Both the position numbers and the translations under genes were made by a program. From Mesorhizobium erdmanii USDA 3471 (GTDB lineage: Bacteria; Pseudomonadota; Alphaproteobacteria; Rhizobiales; Rhizobiaceae), in the NCBI RefSeq assembly GCF_000472705.1, contig NZ_AXAE01000013.1, forward strand, positions 62,001 through 126,000: a stretch of 64,000 bases of DNA, given 5' to 3'. The notes beneath the pieces were generated by a model. The model did not search any database. It was not told the DNA's origin and saw only the letters and a program-made list of their open reading frames with translations. This document shows positions 18,744 to 28,018 of this stretch, piece by piece. Numbering within the stretch: the first letter of the stretch is position 1; each line of letters begins with the position of its first letter.

Positions 18744-18769
18744 GGGGCGGCGCTTCATTGCGCCGCCCC
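18744..18769 (-). terminator. Hairpin between binding-protein and permease genes
   Basis: Perfect 10-base stem GGGGCGGCGC and GCGCCGCCCC with a 6-base loop, in the 45-base gap after the binding-protein stop. No T run follows on the minus strand, so it more likely protects the upstream mRNA or attenuates than terminates fully. Confidence 0.75.
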
Positions 18770-18780
18770 GCTCTATAGTC

Positions 18781-20379
18781 TTATTCGGCCTTGTCAACGC
18801 CGTCGAAGCGGTGAATGCCGAGCGGGTCCATCATGAAACCGCTGACATTCTTGCGCACGACCGCGTAGACTTGGCTATGCGCCAGCAGGAAGGCCGGAGC
18901 CTGCTTCTGGAAGACGACCTGCGCCTCCCCATAGAGCTTGGCGCGCTCGGCCTGGTCGCTGGTCTTCTTGGCCTTCTGGATCAGGTCTTCGAAGTCCTTG
19001 TCGCACCAGCTGGAGTAGTTCGAGACGCCGATGGCGGAGCAGGCGAACAGGGTGGCGAAGAAGTTGTCCGGATCGCCATTGTCGCCGGTCCAGCCAATCT
19101 GGAAGGCGCCTGGGCGGTCCTTCTTCTTGCCCTCCGAGCGATACTTGGTCCACTCGTAGTTGACGATCTCTGCCTTGACGCCGACCTTGGCCCAGTCGGC
19201 CTGGATCAGTTCGGCGGCGCGCTGGAAGTTCGGGTTGTACGGGCGAACACGGTCGGAAGCCCAGAGCTGGATTTCGGTCAGCCCGGCAGCGGACAGAACT
19301 TTCTTGGCCGCATCCGGATCGTAGGCGTCGGTTTTCACGTCCTTGTTCCACGACCACATGGTCGGCGGGATCAGGTTTTCGGCAGGCGTGGCGCCGGCAT
19401 CCTGGAACAGCGACTTGATCAGAGCTTCCCGGTCGATCGCCTGGTTGAGCGCGTGGCGCACCTCAGGCTTGTCGAGCGGCGGGATGGTGGTGTTGTAGCT
19501 CATATAGCCGATGTTCAGGCCGGCCTGATCCATCAGGGTCACGTCCTTGTTGGCCTTGATCGTGCCGATGTCGGCCGGGTTCGGATAGGGCGCGATGTCG
19601 CATTCGCCGGCAAGCACCTTCTGGATGCGGGCGGTGGCGTCAGGCGTGATGGCGAAGACGAGATCGTCGATCTTTTCCTTGCCCTTGAAATAGTCCGGGT
19701 TGGCCGCATAACGGATGACCGAATCCAGCTGGTAGTCGACGAACTGGAACGGGCCGGTGCCGATCGGCTTGGTCGAGAAATCGGCCATCTTGCCGTCCTT
19801 CGCCAACTGGTCGGCATATTCCTTCGAGACGATCGACGCGAAGTCCATGCCGAGATTGGCCAGCATCGGCGCGTTCGGCTCGGTCAGCGTCAGCTTGACC
19901 GTCAGATCATCGACCTTTTCCCACTTGGCGACGTATTTCGGCATGTCCATGCCGGTGTAATAGTCCCAGGTCAGGTTCGGCAGATACTTGTCGCCGTTCC
20001 AGGGGTTTTGCTTGTTGAACTGGCGATCGAAGGAGAATACGACGTCGTCCGCATTGAGATCACGCGTCGGCTTGAAATAGTCCGTGGTCTGGAACTTCAC
20101 GCCCGGATGCAGGTGGAACGTATAGACCAGGCCGTCGTCGGAGATTTCCCACTTGTCGGCGAGGCCGGGCTCAACCTCGGTGCCACCATGCTTGAACTCG
20201 ACCAGACGCGAATAGACGGTGCGCGACGAGGCATCGAAATCGTTGCCACCGGTCGTCGTACCCGGGTCGAAATTGGCCGGCGACGCTTCCGAGCAATAGA
20301 CAAGCGTCTTGGCGTTGGCCACGCCGCCCAGGACGCTTGCAGCCAACAACGCGGCCGCAAAAGCGAGTTTCTTTTTCAT
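18781..20379 (-). CDS. Peptide ABC transporter substrate-binding protein (DppA-like)
   Basis: Periplasmic binding protein of 532 residues. The signal peptide MKKKLAFAAALLAASVLGGV ends near ANAK (residue 24). KTLVYCSEASPANFDPGTTT begins the mature chain, and VRHALNQAIDREALIKSLF and WTGDNGDPDNFF are landmarks of the family 5 dipeptide-binding proteins, along with a conserved Cys pair near residues 444 and 456. ATG at 20379 is preceded by AGGGAG; the upstream frame is rejected. First gene of the operon running to 15127. The ligand may be peptides but family 5 proteins also bind heme, delta-ALA or other solutes. Confidence 0.95.
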   Translation of the reverse strand: MKKKLAFAAALLAASVLGGVANAKTLVYCSEASPANFDPGTTTGGNDFDASSRTVYSRLVEFKHGGTEVEPGLADKWEISDDGLVYTFHLHPGVKFQTTDYFKPTRDLNADDVVFSFDRQFNKQNPWNGDKYLPNLTWDYYTGMDMPKYVAKWEKVDDLTVKLTLTEPNAPMLANLGMDFASIVSKEYADQLAKDGKMADFSTKPIGTGPFQFVDYQLDSVIRYAANPDYFKGKEKIDDLVFAITPDATARIQKVLAGECDIAPYPNPADIGTIKANKDVTLMDQAGLNIGYMSYNTTIPPLDKPEVRHALNQAIDREALIKSLFQDAGATPAENLIPPTMWSWNKDVKTDAYDPDAAKKVLSAAGLTEIQLWASDRVRPYNPNFQRAAELIQADWAKVGVKAEIVNYEWTKYRSEGKKKDRPGAFQIGWTGDNGDPDNFFATLFACSAIGVSNYSSWCDKDFEDLIQKAKKTSDQAERAKLYGEAQVVFQKQAPAFLLAHSQVYAVVRKNVSGFMMDPLGIHRFDGVDKAE

Positions 20380-20509
20380 TGAGCACTCCCTGATGTTCTT
20401 CCAAGCCCCTCTATCAGGCTCGCGAAGCGCGCATATAAGCACCGTTTTTCTGGCTTTGGAACACCCCGTTTGCTTACCCCTCGGGAAGCAGGAAAAAAAT
20501 CCGCAATTT

Positions 20510-20534
20510 TGCTAAATGGCAGAAAAAATTAGCA
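20510..20534. promoter_or_regulatory. Inverted repeat, candidate operator of the dpp operon
   Basis: TGCTAA (20510-20515) and TTAGCA (20529-20534) form a dyad with an A-rich spacer of 13 bases. The size and AT-rich centre resemble Lrp/AsnC-type sites. It lies about 131 bases upstream of the binding-protein start. No Lrp-type gene is in the window. Confidence 0.35.
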
Positions 20535-20806
20535 GTTTTTTCCATTCACGAGATTGTTAACGACCTCATTTTTTTATTGATCCGGCATCTGGCGACAGCG
20601 ATGCCGCGTCGTGCCCTCATCGGGCCACGGATGCGAAAAGATACCGGTTGGAAGTGCCGCCGACGGGGAAGATTCTCGACGGCAAATCTTTCGGCGCCTT
20701 GCCGCAAGGGCAAGACTTGCACCGCCGCCGATAGAGGCAATACATAGATGGATATGCTGGCGGCAGCGGAGGACGTCTCTGTCATCTGGAGGCGGTCGCG
20801 GCACAA

Positions 20807-20852
20807 GCGACCAGAAATGGGCGACCAGAAATGGGCGACCAGAAATGGGCGA
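20807..20852 (+). repeat. Triple tandem 14-base repeat
   Basis: GCGACCAGAAATGG occurs three times without change at 20807, 20821 and 20835, followed by a partial GCGA. It ends 24 bases before the GTG of the ligase gene. Because 14 is not a multiple of three, copy-number change would shift any reading frame through it, arguing that translation starts downstream. Confidence 0.85.
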
Positions 20853-20876
20853 ACAAGAATTGCTAGGGAGGAACGG

Positions 20877-22919
20877 GTGGCAAAAGCATCGAAGACGCCG
20901 GTGAAGGAGCCGGCAAAGGCAGTCTCGAAACCAGCCGCCGCCGGCGGGCAACGCAAGGCTGCCGCCAAGGCCCTGACCGCCAAGGCAGACGCCAAGCCTG
21001 CCAGCAAGGCACCCGCGACAAAGCCTGTGGCCACCCCCAAGGCTGTCACGAAACCGGCCGCGAAGGCCGCCCCGGCAAAGACCTCGCCAACCAGGACTTC
21101 GCCGGCAAAGGCGCCTCCGGCAAAGGCTGGCGCAAACAAGGCCGCGACTGCCAAGGCTGCATCACCAACGAAGGCAACGGCGGCACCAAAACCGGCACCG
21201 TCGACAGGCCAGCGGCTGCCAAAGGCGCTCACCGAACTCGCCGCCGGCCTGCCGCAAAAACCATGGCTGAAAAGCTATCCGAAGAACATGCCGGCCGAGA
21301 TCGGGCCCCTTCCCTACAGTTCCATCGGCGACTTCCTCGTCGCCGCCTGCAAGCAGTTTGCCGGTCAGCCGGCCTTCACCTGCATGGGCAAGTCGATCAC
21401 CTATGCGGAGCTCGAGCGGCTCTCGGCGGCTTTCGGCGCCTATCTGCAATCGACGGGACTGCAGAAGGGCGCGCGCGTCGCGCTGATGATGCCGAATGTG
21501 CTGCAGTACCCGGTGGCCATGATGGCGGTGGCCCGCGCCGGCTATACGGTGGTCAATATCAATCCGCTCTACACGCCGCGCGAACTGGAACATCAGCTCA
21601 AGGATTCCGGCGCGCAGGCCATCGTCATCCTCGAAAATTTCGCCGGCACACTGCAAGCCGTGATCGCCAGGACTTCGGTCAAGCATGTGGTGGTCGCCGC
21701 CATGGGCGACATGCTCGGCCGACTGAAAGGCACGATCGTCAATCTGGTCGTGCGGCGCGTCAAGAAGATGGTGCCGGCCTGGTCATTGCCTGGCCATGTC
21801 AAGTTCAACGCGGCGCTGAAGGCCGGCAGCGGCATGAATTTCAAGCCGGCCACGGTGGCCGCCAATGATGTCGCCTTCCTGCAATATACCGGCGGCACGA
21901 CGGGAATTTCGAAGGGAGCGACCCTGTTGCACAGCAATGTGCTGGCCAATGTCGCGCAGAACTCGCTGTGGGTCGAGGATGCCTACACGGTCAAGCCGAA
22001 GCCCGCGCATCTCAACTTCGTCTGCGCGCTGCCGCTCTACCATATTTTCGCACTGACGGTGAACGCGCTGATGGGCATGCAGCAAGGCGCCCAGAATATC
22101 CTCATTCCCAACCCGCGCGACATTCCAGGCTTCGCCAAGGAGCTCGCGAAATATCCGGTCCACATCTTTCCCGGTCTCAACACGCTGTTCAATGCGCTGC
22201 TCAACAACGAGGATTTCCGCAAGCTCGACTTCAAGCCGCTGATCCTGACGCTGGGCGGCGGCATGGCGGTGCAGAAGGGCGTTGCCGAGCGCTGGAAGGC
22301 GCTGACCGGCTGCCCGGTCTCGGAAGGCTATGGCCTGTCGGAGACCTCGCCGGTGGCGACCGCCAACAAGTTTACTTCCGGCGACTTCACCGGCACGATC
22401 GGCCTGCCGCTGCCGTCGACCGAAATCGCCATCCGCGACGATGACGGCAACAATTTGCCGCTGGGCGAGGTCGGCGAAATCTGCATCCGGGGGCCGCAGG
22501 TGATGGCCGGCTACTGGAACCGGCCGGACGAGACCGCCAAGGTGATGACCAAGGACGGCTTCTTCAAGTCGGGCGACATGGGCTTCATGGACGAGCGCGG
22601 CTACACTAAGATCGTCGACCGCAAGAAGGACATGATCCTGGTCTCCGGTTTCAACGTCTATCCGACCGAACTCGAAGAGGTCGTGGCCATGCATCCCGGT
22701 GTGCTCGAAGTGGCGGCGATCGGCGTGCCTGACGAGCATTCCGGCGAAGTGCCGAAGCTGTTCATCGTCAAGAAGGATCCGGCGCTGACCGCCGAGGCCA
22801 TCACCGCTTTTTGCCGCGATAACCTGACCGGCTACAAGCGGCCCAAATACATCGAGTTCAGGACCGAGTTGCCGAAGACGCCGGTCGGCAAGATCCTGCG
22901 GCGGGCGCTGCGCGCCTAG
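20877..22919 (+). CDS. Long-chain fatty-acid-CoA ligase with Ala/Lys/Pro-rich N-terminal tail
   Basis: AMP-forming acyl-CoA synthetase of about 680 residues. Residues 1-110 are almost only Ala, Lys, Pro, Thr and Ser, in repeats such as KAPATKPVATPKAVTKPAAK, similar in composition to histone H1-like or phasin tails. The ligase domain follows (about 125-680): AMP motif YTGGTTGISKGATL, ALPLYHIFALT, EGYGLSETSPVA, GDMGFMDERGYTKIVDRKKD and the catalytic Lys near the end in TPVGKILRRALR, as in FadD. The start is set at GTG 20877 after AGGGAGGAACG. The tail has no catalytic role in the family; anchoring to polyhydroxyalkanoate granules, DNA or membrane is speculation. Overlaps the methyltransferase gene by 1 base. 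Confidence 0.9.
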   Translation: MAKASKTPVKEPAKAVSKPAAAGGQRKAAAKALTAKADAKPASKAPATKPVATPKAVTKPAAKAAPAKTSPTRTSPAKAPPAKAGANKAATAKAASPTKATAAPKPAPSTGQRLPKALTELAAGLPQKPWLKSYPKNMPAEIGPLPYSSIGDFLVAACKQFAGQPAFTCMGKSITYAELERLSAAFGAYLQSTGLQKGARVALMMPNVLQYPVAMMAVARAGYTVVNINPLYTPRELEHQLKDSGAQAIVILENFAGTLQAVIARTSVKHVVVAAMGDMLGRLKGTIVNLVVRRVKKMVPAWSLPGHVKFNAALKAGSGMNFKPATVAANDVAFLQYTGGTTGISKGATLLHSNVLANVAQNSLWVEDAYTVKPKPAHLNFVCALPLYHIFALTVNALMGMQQGAQNILIPNPRDIPGFAKELAKYPVHIFPGLNTLFNALLNNEDFRKLDFKPLILTLGGGMAVQKGVAERWKALTGCPVSEGYGLSETSPVATANKFTSGDFTGTIGLPLPSTEIAIRDDDGNNLPLGEVGEICIRGPQVMAGYWNRPDETAKVMTKDGFFKSGDMGFMDERGYTKIVDRKKDMILVSGFNVYPTELEEVVAMHPGVLEVAAIGVPDEHSGEVPKLFIVKKDPALTAEAITAFCRDNLTGYKRPKYIEFRTELPKTPVGKILRRALRA

Positions 22920-23665
22920 TGGCAGAGGATTGCGCCGGCGACAACGCGCCATGCAATGACTTGCCGGGCAACGTTATGCCGGATCGGCAGCGGCGCATCG
23001 ACTCGGCGGAATTCATCAAGGCGAACATGCGCCTTGTCCCGGTGCCCGCGCTTGCCGAAATCCGGTTCTACACCGCCCATCCTGGCAGTGGGTTGAGTCG
23101 GCTCATCGATCCGGAAGACGATGCCGACGAGGCGGCTGCGGAACCGCAGCCGCCCTACTGGGCCTATGCCTGGGCCGGGGGCGCGGTGCTGGCGCGTTAC
23201 ATCCTCGACCATCCGATGACCGTGGCGGGCCGCCGCGTGCTCGACCTCGGGGCGGGTTCAGGCATTGTCGGCATCGCCGCCGCGAAGGCCGGCGCGCGCC
23301 AGGTGATCGCCGCCGAGATCGACCGCAACGGCGTTGTCGCGATCGGCCTCAATGCGGCGGCCAACGGCGTCGCGATCGCCGTGGTAAATGACGATATCAC
23401 CAAGGGTTCGCCGCCCTCGGTCGATCTCGTACTCGCCGGTGACGTGTTCTACGGGCAAGACGTTGCCGAGCGCGTCATGCCTTTCCTCGACCGCTGCTTC
23501 GCCGCCGGCATCGAGATCCTGGTTGGCGATCCGGGCAGGGTCCATCTGCCCCGGTCGCGGTTGCGCCTGCTTGCCGAATATGATGTGCCGGATTTCGGCG
23601 ACGCGAAAGACGCAGCCGCAAGGCCAAGCGGCGTCTTTCGTCTCGAAACCGAACCAGGCGGCTAG
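22919..23665 (+). CDS. Class I SAM methyltransferase (ETF-beta lysine methyltransferase-like)
   Basis: About 248 residues from GTG 22919 (overlapping the ligase stop), or 229 from ATG 22976. The FIKANMRLVPVPALAEIRFY start and W near YWAYAWAGGAVLARYILDHP, the SAM motif LDLGAGSGIVGIAAAKAGA and the motif DLVLAGDVFYGQ resemble the METTL20/ETFB-KMT group, whose alphaproteobacterial members methylate a Lys of the electron-transfer flavoprotein beta subunit. Nearby acyl-CoA dehydrogenase and ligase genes fit that role, but the substrate is not proven. Confidence 0.72.
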   Translation: MAEDCAGDNAPCNDLPGNVMPDRQRRIDSAEFIKANMRLVPVPALAEIRFYTAHPGSGLSRLIDPEDDADEAAAEPQPPYWAYAWAGGAVLARYILDHPMTVAGRRVLDLGAGSGIVGIAAAKAGARQVIAAEIDRNGVVAIGLNAAANGVAIAVVNDDITKGSPPSVDLVLAGDVFYGQDVAERVMPFLDRCFAAGIEILVGDPGRVHLPRSRLRLLAEYDVPDFGDAKDAAARPSGVFRLETEPGG

Positions 23666-24384
23666 ACTGTCTCCTTGACCCGCGCCGAGAGGAAATCCGG
23701 CAGGTCGGCAACCGAATCCAGGATGACGTCGGCAATCTCGGCCAGAGATTCACGCGTACCGGTGCCGGAAAGCACGCCCACCGCCAGCCCACAGCCACCG
23801 GCGCGCGCCATTTCGAGATCATGGCGGTTGTCGCCAACCATGGCGATCTCCGACGGCTTCAGGCCGGTGAGGTCGCAAAAGGCTTGGATGGTGTCCGGCG
23901 CGGGTTTGGGATTGGCGACAGCGTCATATCCGTAAGCGGCGTCGAACAGTTGCGCGACGCCGAGCGTGACCAGGGTCTTTTCCGCGCCGCTGGTGGAATC
24001 GTTCGTGGCGACGCCAAGCCGGTAGGACCTCTTGTGCAGCACCCCCAAGGTGTCGACGATATCAGGCAGCGCCACCGCCATTGCCGAGCCCTGCACCGAG
24101 GTGATCTCGTTGAAGCGGGCGACGGCCAGCATCTGATCTTCGTTCGACAGGCGCGGAAACCACAGTTCGACAACGTCAAGATTGGTGCCGGAGGCAAAGA
24201 TGGAGTCGGGCTTGAAGCGCCGGTTGGCGAAATCGAAGCCGGCCGCGGCGAGCAGCCGGTCGGCCTTCCAGCGATCGCCATCGGCGGCATCCATGGCCAT
24301 GAAATCAGCAACGCCGAGCCAGGTCGCGTTGAAGTCGACAAGCGTCCCGTCCTTGTCGAACAATATCCCCTTGATGTCTGTCAA
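23662..24384 (-). CDS. HAD-superfamily hydrolase (phosphoglycolate-phosphatase-like)
   Basis: Phosphatase of 240 residues. The HAD motif I is GILFDKDGTLVDF with the nucleophile and acid Asp pair, motif II Thr is in VATNDSTSG, and motif IV is MVGDNRHDLEMARAGG. The helical cap begins after residue 20 (subfamily IA). It overlaps the methyltransferase stop by 4 bases tail-to-tail and follows pgi on the same strand, 5 bases away, so it is probably co-transcribed with pgi. The substrate could be phosphoglycolate or a sugar phosphate. Confidence 0.9.
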   Translation of the reverse strand: MTDIKGILFDKDGTLVDFNATWLGVADFMAMDAADGDRWKADRLLAAAGFDFANRRFKPDSIFASGTNLDVVELWFPRLSNEDQMLAVARFNEITSVQGSAMAVALPDIVDTLGVLHKRSYRLGVATNDSTSGAEKTLVTLGVAQLFDAAYGYDAVANPKPAPDTIQAFCDLTGLKPSEIAMVGDNRHDLEMARAGGCGLAVGVLSGTGTRESLAEIADVILDSVADLPDFLSARVKETV

Positions 24385-24389
24385 ACTTT

Positions 24390-26033
24390 TTACTCCGAAC
24401 CACGCAATTCATGGATGCGTTCCACAAGGCCCCTGGTCGAGGCGTCCCGATTTGCGGCGCTTTCCTTGCCTTCCACGACAGGCAGCAGGCCGGTCGCCAG
24501 TTCCTTGCCGAGCTCGACACCCCACTGGTCGAAGGAATTGATGTTGAACAGCGTGCCCTCGACGAAGACGCGGTGCTCGTAGAGCGCGATCAGCCGGCCG
24601 AAGGTGCGCGGGTCGAGTTTGCGGTAGAGGATTGTCAGCGAAGGCCGGTTGCCGGAGAAAACGCGGTGCGGTGCAATCTTGTCGACATCGGCCGGCTTCA
24701 TGCCCTTGGCCAGCATCTGCCCGCGCGCCTCGTCCAGCGTACGGCCCTTCATCAGCGCCTCCGATTGCGCCAGGCAATTGGCGAGCAGCAGATCATGCTG
24801 GTGCTTGAGATCGGGCTCGTGGCCGACGGCCGCGGCAAGGAATTCGACCGGGATGAAGTCCGTGCCCTGGTGCAAGAGCTGGAAGAAGGCATGCTGGCCA
24901 TTGGTGCCCGGCTCGCCCCAGACCAGCGGCCCGGTCGGTGTCGTCACGGGGGTGCCGTCGAGAGTGACGCCCTTGCCGTTCGATTCCATATCGAGCTGCT
25001 GCAGATAGGCCGGCAGCCGGGACAGGCGCTGGTCATAGGGGATGACCGCGCGCGCCGGATATTGGCAGATGACACGATGCCACCAGCCGACAAGCCCCAG
25101 CAGCGCTGGCAGGTTCTTCTCCAGCGGGGCCGTGCGGCAATGCTCGTCCATTTCGTGGGCGCCATCGAGGAAGGCGCGAAAGTTCCTCGGGCCGACTGCG
25201 ATCATGACGGGAAGGCCAATCGCGCCCCAGACCGAATAGCGACCCCCGACCCAGTCCCAGAAGCCGAAGACGCGATCCTGCTCGATGCCGAACTTGGCGA
25301 CTAGGTCGAGCGCCGTCGATACCGCGGCGAAATGCTTGCCGACCGCCTGCTTGCCGAGAGCCTTCTGCACCCAGTCGCGCGCGGTCTGCGCATTGGTCAT
25401 CGTCTCGACGGTGGTGAAGGTCTTGGAAGCGATGATGAACAGCGTGGTTTCGGCTGAGAGGCCCTTGAGCGTGTCATGGATATGGGCGCCGTCAATGTTG
25501 GAGACATAATGCGCGCGCGGCCCGTCATGATAGGGGGCGAGCGCCAGCGTCGCCATGGCCGGGCCGAGGTCGGAGCCGCCAATGCCGATGTTGACGATGT
25601 CGGTGATCTTCTTGCCGGTGGCGCCCACCGCCTTGCCGGAGCGGATGGCATCGGCGAAAGCGCCCATCGCGTCGAGCACGGAAAGGACATCGGCCTTGAC
25701 GTCCTGGCCATCGACGATGACGCCCTTGCCGCTCAGATTGCGAAGCGCCGTGTGCAGTACGGCGCGGTCCTCGGTGATGTTGATCTTCTTGCCGGCGAAC
25801 ATCGCGGCACGGCGGCCTTCGAGATCGGCGGCGCTGGCCAGCTCTTGCAGCAAGTCCATGGTGATGGCATCGACCGCGCATTTCGACCAGTCGAGCAACA
25901 GGTCGCCGTCGGTGGCGGAGAATGTCTGGAATCGCTGTGGATCGGCGGCAAAGGCCTGGCGCATGCTGGCAGGTGCCGCGGCGCGATGATCGCGCAAGGC
26001 GGCGAGCTGTTTCTGGAAGGCTGATTTATCCAC
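24390..26033 (-). CDS. pgi: Glucose-6-phosphate isomerase
   Basis: Interconverts glucose-6-phosphate and fructose-6-phosphate in the cytoplasm. At 547 residues it is the normal long bacterial form. The sugar-phosphate site is in [17 protein letters not shown], the catalytic Glu region [15 protein letters not shown], the second signature [19 protein letters not shown] and the C-terminal [17 protein letters not shown] at 26033. The HAD phosphatase gene follows closely; the MocR gene is divergent. Confidence 0.97.
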   Translation of the reverse strand: MDKSAFQKQLAALRDHRAAAPASMRQAFAADPQRFQTFSATDGDLLLDWSKCAVDAITMDLLQELASAADLEGRRAAMFAGKKINITEDRAVLHTALRNLSGKGVIVDGQDVKADVLSVLDAMGAFADAIRSGKAVGATGKKITDIVNIGIGGSDLGPAMATLALAPYHDGPRAHYVSNIDGAHIHDTLKGLSAETTLFIIASKTFTTVETMTNAQTARDWVQKALGKQAVGKHFAAVSTALDLVAKFGIEQDRVFGFWDWVGGRYSVWGAIGLPVMIAVGPRNFRAFLDGAHEMDEHCRTAPLEKNLPALLGLVGWWHRVICQYPARAVIPYDQRLSRLPAYLQQLDMESNGKGVTLDGTPVTTPTGPLVWGEPGTNGQHAFFQLLHQGTDFIPVEFLAAAVGHEPDLKHQHDLLLANCLAQSEALMKGRTLDEARGQMLAKGMKPADVDKIAPHRVFSGNRPSLTILYRKLDPRTFGRLIALYEHRVFVEGTLFNINSFDQWGVELGKELATGLLPVVEGKESAANRDASTRGLVERIHELRGSE

Positions 26034-26333
26034 TGGCGGGACTCCTGGCTTTTTCGACGTACTTTATCAGACCGGATGTTTCCGTCGCGTGTCGTCGCGA
26101 CAAACCTATTGAGCCGAATTCCGTGCGGTCAATACGCGGTGATGCCGCATCGCATCACGATGCCATGACACAATACATCCCACGGCAAGGCGGGAACCGA
26201 CTGATTTCGTCGGAAGGATCACTGGCATAAATCCCAAAGATCAGAAAAATTGATTGGCGCAACCCCTTGTGCCACCGTTACATTCGACTGGTCCAGCCAA
26301 GCGAAAAAAGCTGGCCATCGAGGAACATCTCCC
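26034..26333. other. 300-base divergent region between pgi and the MocR gene
   Basis: No gene is supported. It contains an inverted repeat GTGATGC (26139-26145) and GCATCAC (26152-26158) and a short palindrome CTGGTCCAG at 26288-26296, 38 bases before the MocR start. The latter resembles half of known MocR targets (TauR uses an ACTGG core), so self-regulation is possible but unproven. Confidence 0.4.
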
Positions 26334-27827
26334 ATGCCACAGAGAAACGACACGGCGATATGGTCCGGCCTGTTCCGGATTTCGGCTGAATCCGGCCAGA
26401 CCCTGCAGGCGCAGATCCGCCAAGCCATCGTGGCCGCCATCCTCGACCGCCAGATTGCCGCTTCGATGCCGCTTCCCTCCTGCCGGATCCTGGCCGAAAA
26501 ACTCGGCGTGGCGCGCGGCACCGTGGTGCTGGCGTTCCAGCAGCTCGTCGACCAGGGTTTCCTGGTAGCGCGCGAGCGGCGTGGCCATTTCGTCAATCCC
26601 GACGTGCTGGCGACACCGGCCAAGCCGCACCAGAAGGCGCCCGACCAGGCCAACGAGATCGACTGGAAGGCGCGCCGGCAGATCGCCGCCAGCGACATGC
26701 CGCCGCCGGCCAAGCACGAGAACTGGATCAAGTCGTCCTACCCCTTCGTCTACGGCCAGTTCGACCCGGCGCTGTTCCCGACCGCCGAGTGGCGCGAGTG
26801 CAACCGCATGGCGCTGGCCGTGCTCGAAATCCGCAACTGGGCGTCCGACATGGTCGACCGTGACGATCCGCTGTTGATCGAGCAGATCCAGGCGCGGCTG
26901 TTGCCGCGGCGCGGCATCTTCGCCAATCCCGACGAGATCATCGTCACGCTGGGCGCACAGAACGCGCTTTACATGCTGGCATCACTGTTGATGACCAAGG
27001 GCTCGAAGGTGGCGATGGAAGACCCCGGCTACCCCGATGCACGCTCGATCTTTCGCCTTGCCGGCGCAGACATCCAGCCGGTGCCGGTCGACCAGTCGGG
27101 CATCGTAACCTCTTCTATCCCCAATGATTCCGGCTTCGTCTTCGTCACGCCCAGCCATCATTGCCCGACCATGGTGCCGTTGTCGGCCGAGCGGCGGCAG
27201 GATCTGCTTGCACGCGCCAACCGGCACAATCAGATCATCATCGAAGACGGCTATGACAGCCAGCTTCTCGACGAGGCGCCGCAGCAGTCGCTGAAGAGTC
27301 TCGATCGCTCCGGCCGCGTCATCTATGTCGGCTCGATGTCGAAGACGCTGGCTCCCGGCCTGCGGCTTGGCTACATCGTGGCCTCTGCTGGACTAATCTC
27401 CGAGCTCAGGGCGCTACGCCGTTTCATGTTGCGCCATCCGCCGGCGAACAATCAGCGCGCCGTGGCACTGTTCCTGTCGCTCGGCCATCACGAGGCCCTG
27501 GTACGGCGGCTGTCGAGTGCCTTCGACGAACGGCGCAAGCGCCTGGTCCATGCGATTTCCGCTTTCCTGCCGGAATGGCGCTCGACCGATTCGGCCGGCG
27601 GCACCTCGCTGTGGCTGGAAGGGCCGCGTGGCACCGATTCCCGCAGCTTGGCCGAGGCCGCGGCCTCGCGCAGCGTCATCATCGAGCCGGGAGACCGCTT
27701 CTTCGACCGCACCGAAAAGCCTTCGCGTTTCATGCGGTTGGGCATCTCCTCGATCGCGCTGCAGCATATCGAGCCCGGCATCCGCGAACTCGCCACCGCG
27801 GCAGGCCGCCGACCGGCGGCCGCCTGA
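26334..27827 (+). CDS. MocR-type PLP-dependent transcriptional regulator
   Basis: A 497-residue GntR/MocR protein. Residues 10-85 form the winged helix (TLQAQIRQAIVAAILDRQIA, GVARGTVVLAFQQLVDQGFL), joined by a linker to a fold-I aminotransferase-like domain from about residue 140. The cofactor Lys is in YVGSMSKTLAPGLRLG and EDGYDSQLL supplies the usual Asp. The C-terminal part is complete. These regulators sense PLP adducts of amino compounds such as GABA, taurine or ectoine products. Start at 26334 preceded by GAGGAAC. It could regulate the MttB-family gene 190 bases downstream. Confidence 0.9.
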   Translation: MPQRNDTAIWSGLFRISAESGQTLQAQIRQAIVAAILDRQIAASMPLPSCRILAEKLGVARGTVVLAFQQLVDQGFLVARERRGHFVNPDVLATPAKPHQKAPDQANEIDWKARRQIAASDMPPPAKHENWIKSSYPFVYGQFDPALFPTAEWRECNRMALAVLEIRNWASDMVDRDDPLLIEQIQARLLPRRGIFANPDEIIVTLGAQNALYMLASLLMTKGSKVAMEDPGYPDARSIFRLAGADIQPVPVDQSGIVTSSIPNDSGFVFVTPSHHCPTMVPLSAERRQDLLARANRHNQIIIEDGYDSQLLDEAPQQSLKSLDRSGRVIYVGSMSKTLAPGLRLGYIVASAGLISELRALRRFMLRHPPANNQRAVALFLSLGHHEALVRRLSSAFDERRKRLVHAISAFLPEWRSTDSAGGTSLWLEGPRGTDSRSLAEAAASRSVIIEPGDRFFDRTEKPSRFMRLGISSIALQHIEPGIRELATAAGRRPAAA

Positions 27828-27848
27828 TCCACTCACTCCACTCCTGAC

Positions 27849-27879
27849 CGGAGCCGCCCATGTGCGGCTCCGACTCCTT
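27849..27879 (+). terminator. Intrinsic terminator of the MocR gene
   Basis: Perfect 9-base stem CGGAGCCGC (27849-27857) and GCGGCTCCG (27864-27872) with loop CCATGT, then ACTCCTTT. It lies 21 bases after the stop. Confidence 0.8.
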
Positions 27880-27907
27880 TAGCTCTGGCATATGCAACCG
27901 GATCGCC

Positions 27908-27923
27908 TGGCTCATAGGCTGCA
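27908..27923 (+). promoter_or_regulatory. Candidate sigma-54 promoter of the MttB-family gene
   Basis: TGGCTCATAGGCTGCA keeps the GG and GC dinucleotides exactly 10 bases apart, as needed at -24/-12, and matches most of TGGCAC-N5-TTGCA. It is 96 bases upstream of the ATG. No enhancer-binding regulator gene is near, so the evidence is only the motif. Confidence 0.35.
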
Positions 27924-28018
27924 CCAATGCCGGCAGCATAGTCGGAGCATAAAGGGGAAGAAGCAGCCGATGGTGGACCAACCGCCGCCCTGTTTCCGAG
28001 AGAAAGTGGAGTGTCTCC

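Larger units (their letters stand above)
20380..20876. other. 497-base divergent intergenic region
   Basis: An AT-rich centre (about 20485-20580) separates the dpp operon on the minus strand and the acyl-CoA ligase on the plus strand. It contains the inverted repeat at 20510-20534, a GTTAAC palindrome near 20557 and, on the ligase side, a triple 14-base repeat. No other gene is supported; the small frames here have no family resemblance. Confidence 0.6.

Noticed and set aside
18811..20382. A 523-codon open frame antisense to the dpp binding-protein gene
   Set aside because: Product is Arg/Asp/Gly/Val-rich without a known fold; it mirrors the codon bias of the real gene with its signal peptide. 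Similar long antisense frames at 1548-3047, 32508-34445, 39922-41607 and 41552-43291 are rejected for the same reason.
20877..22919. The acyl-CoA ligase as the missing aryl-CoA ligase of the 3.5-9.7 kb operon
   Set aside because: Sequence matches long-chain FadD rather than benzoate or anthranilate ligases, and it is 11 kb away with different flanks.
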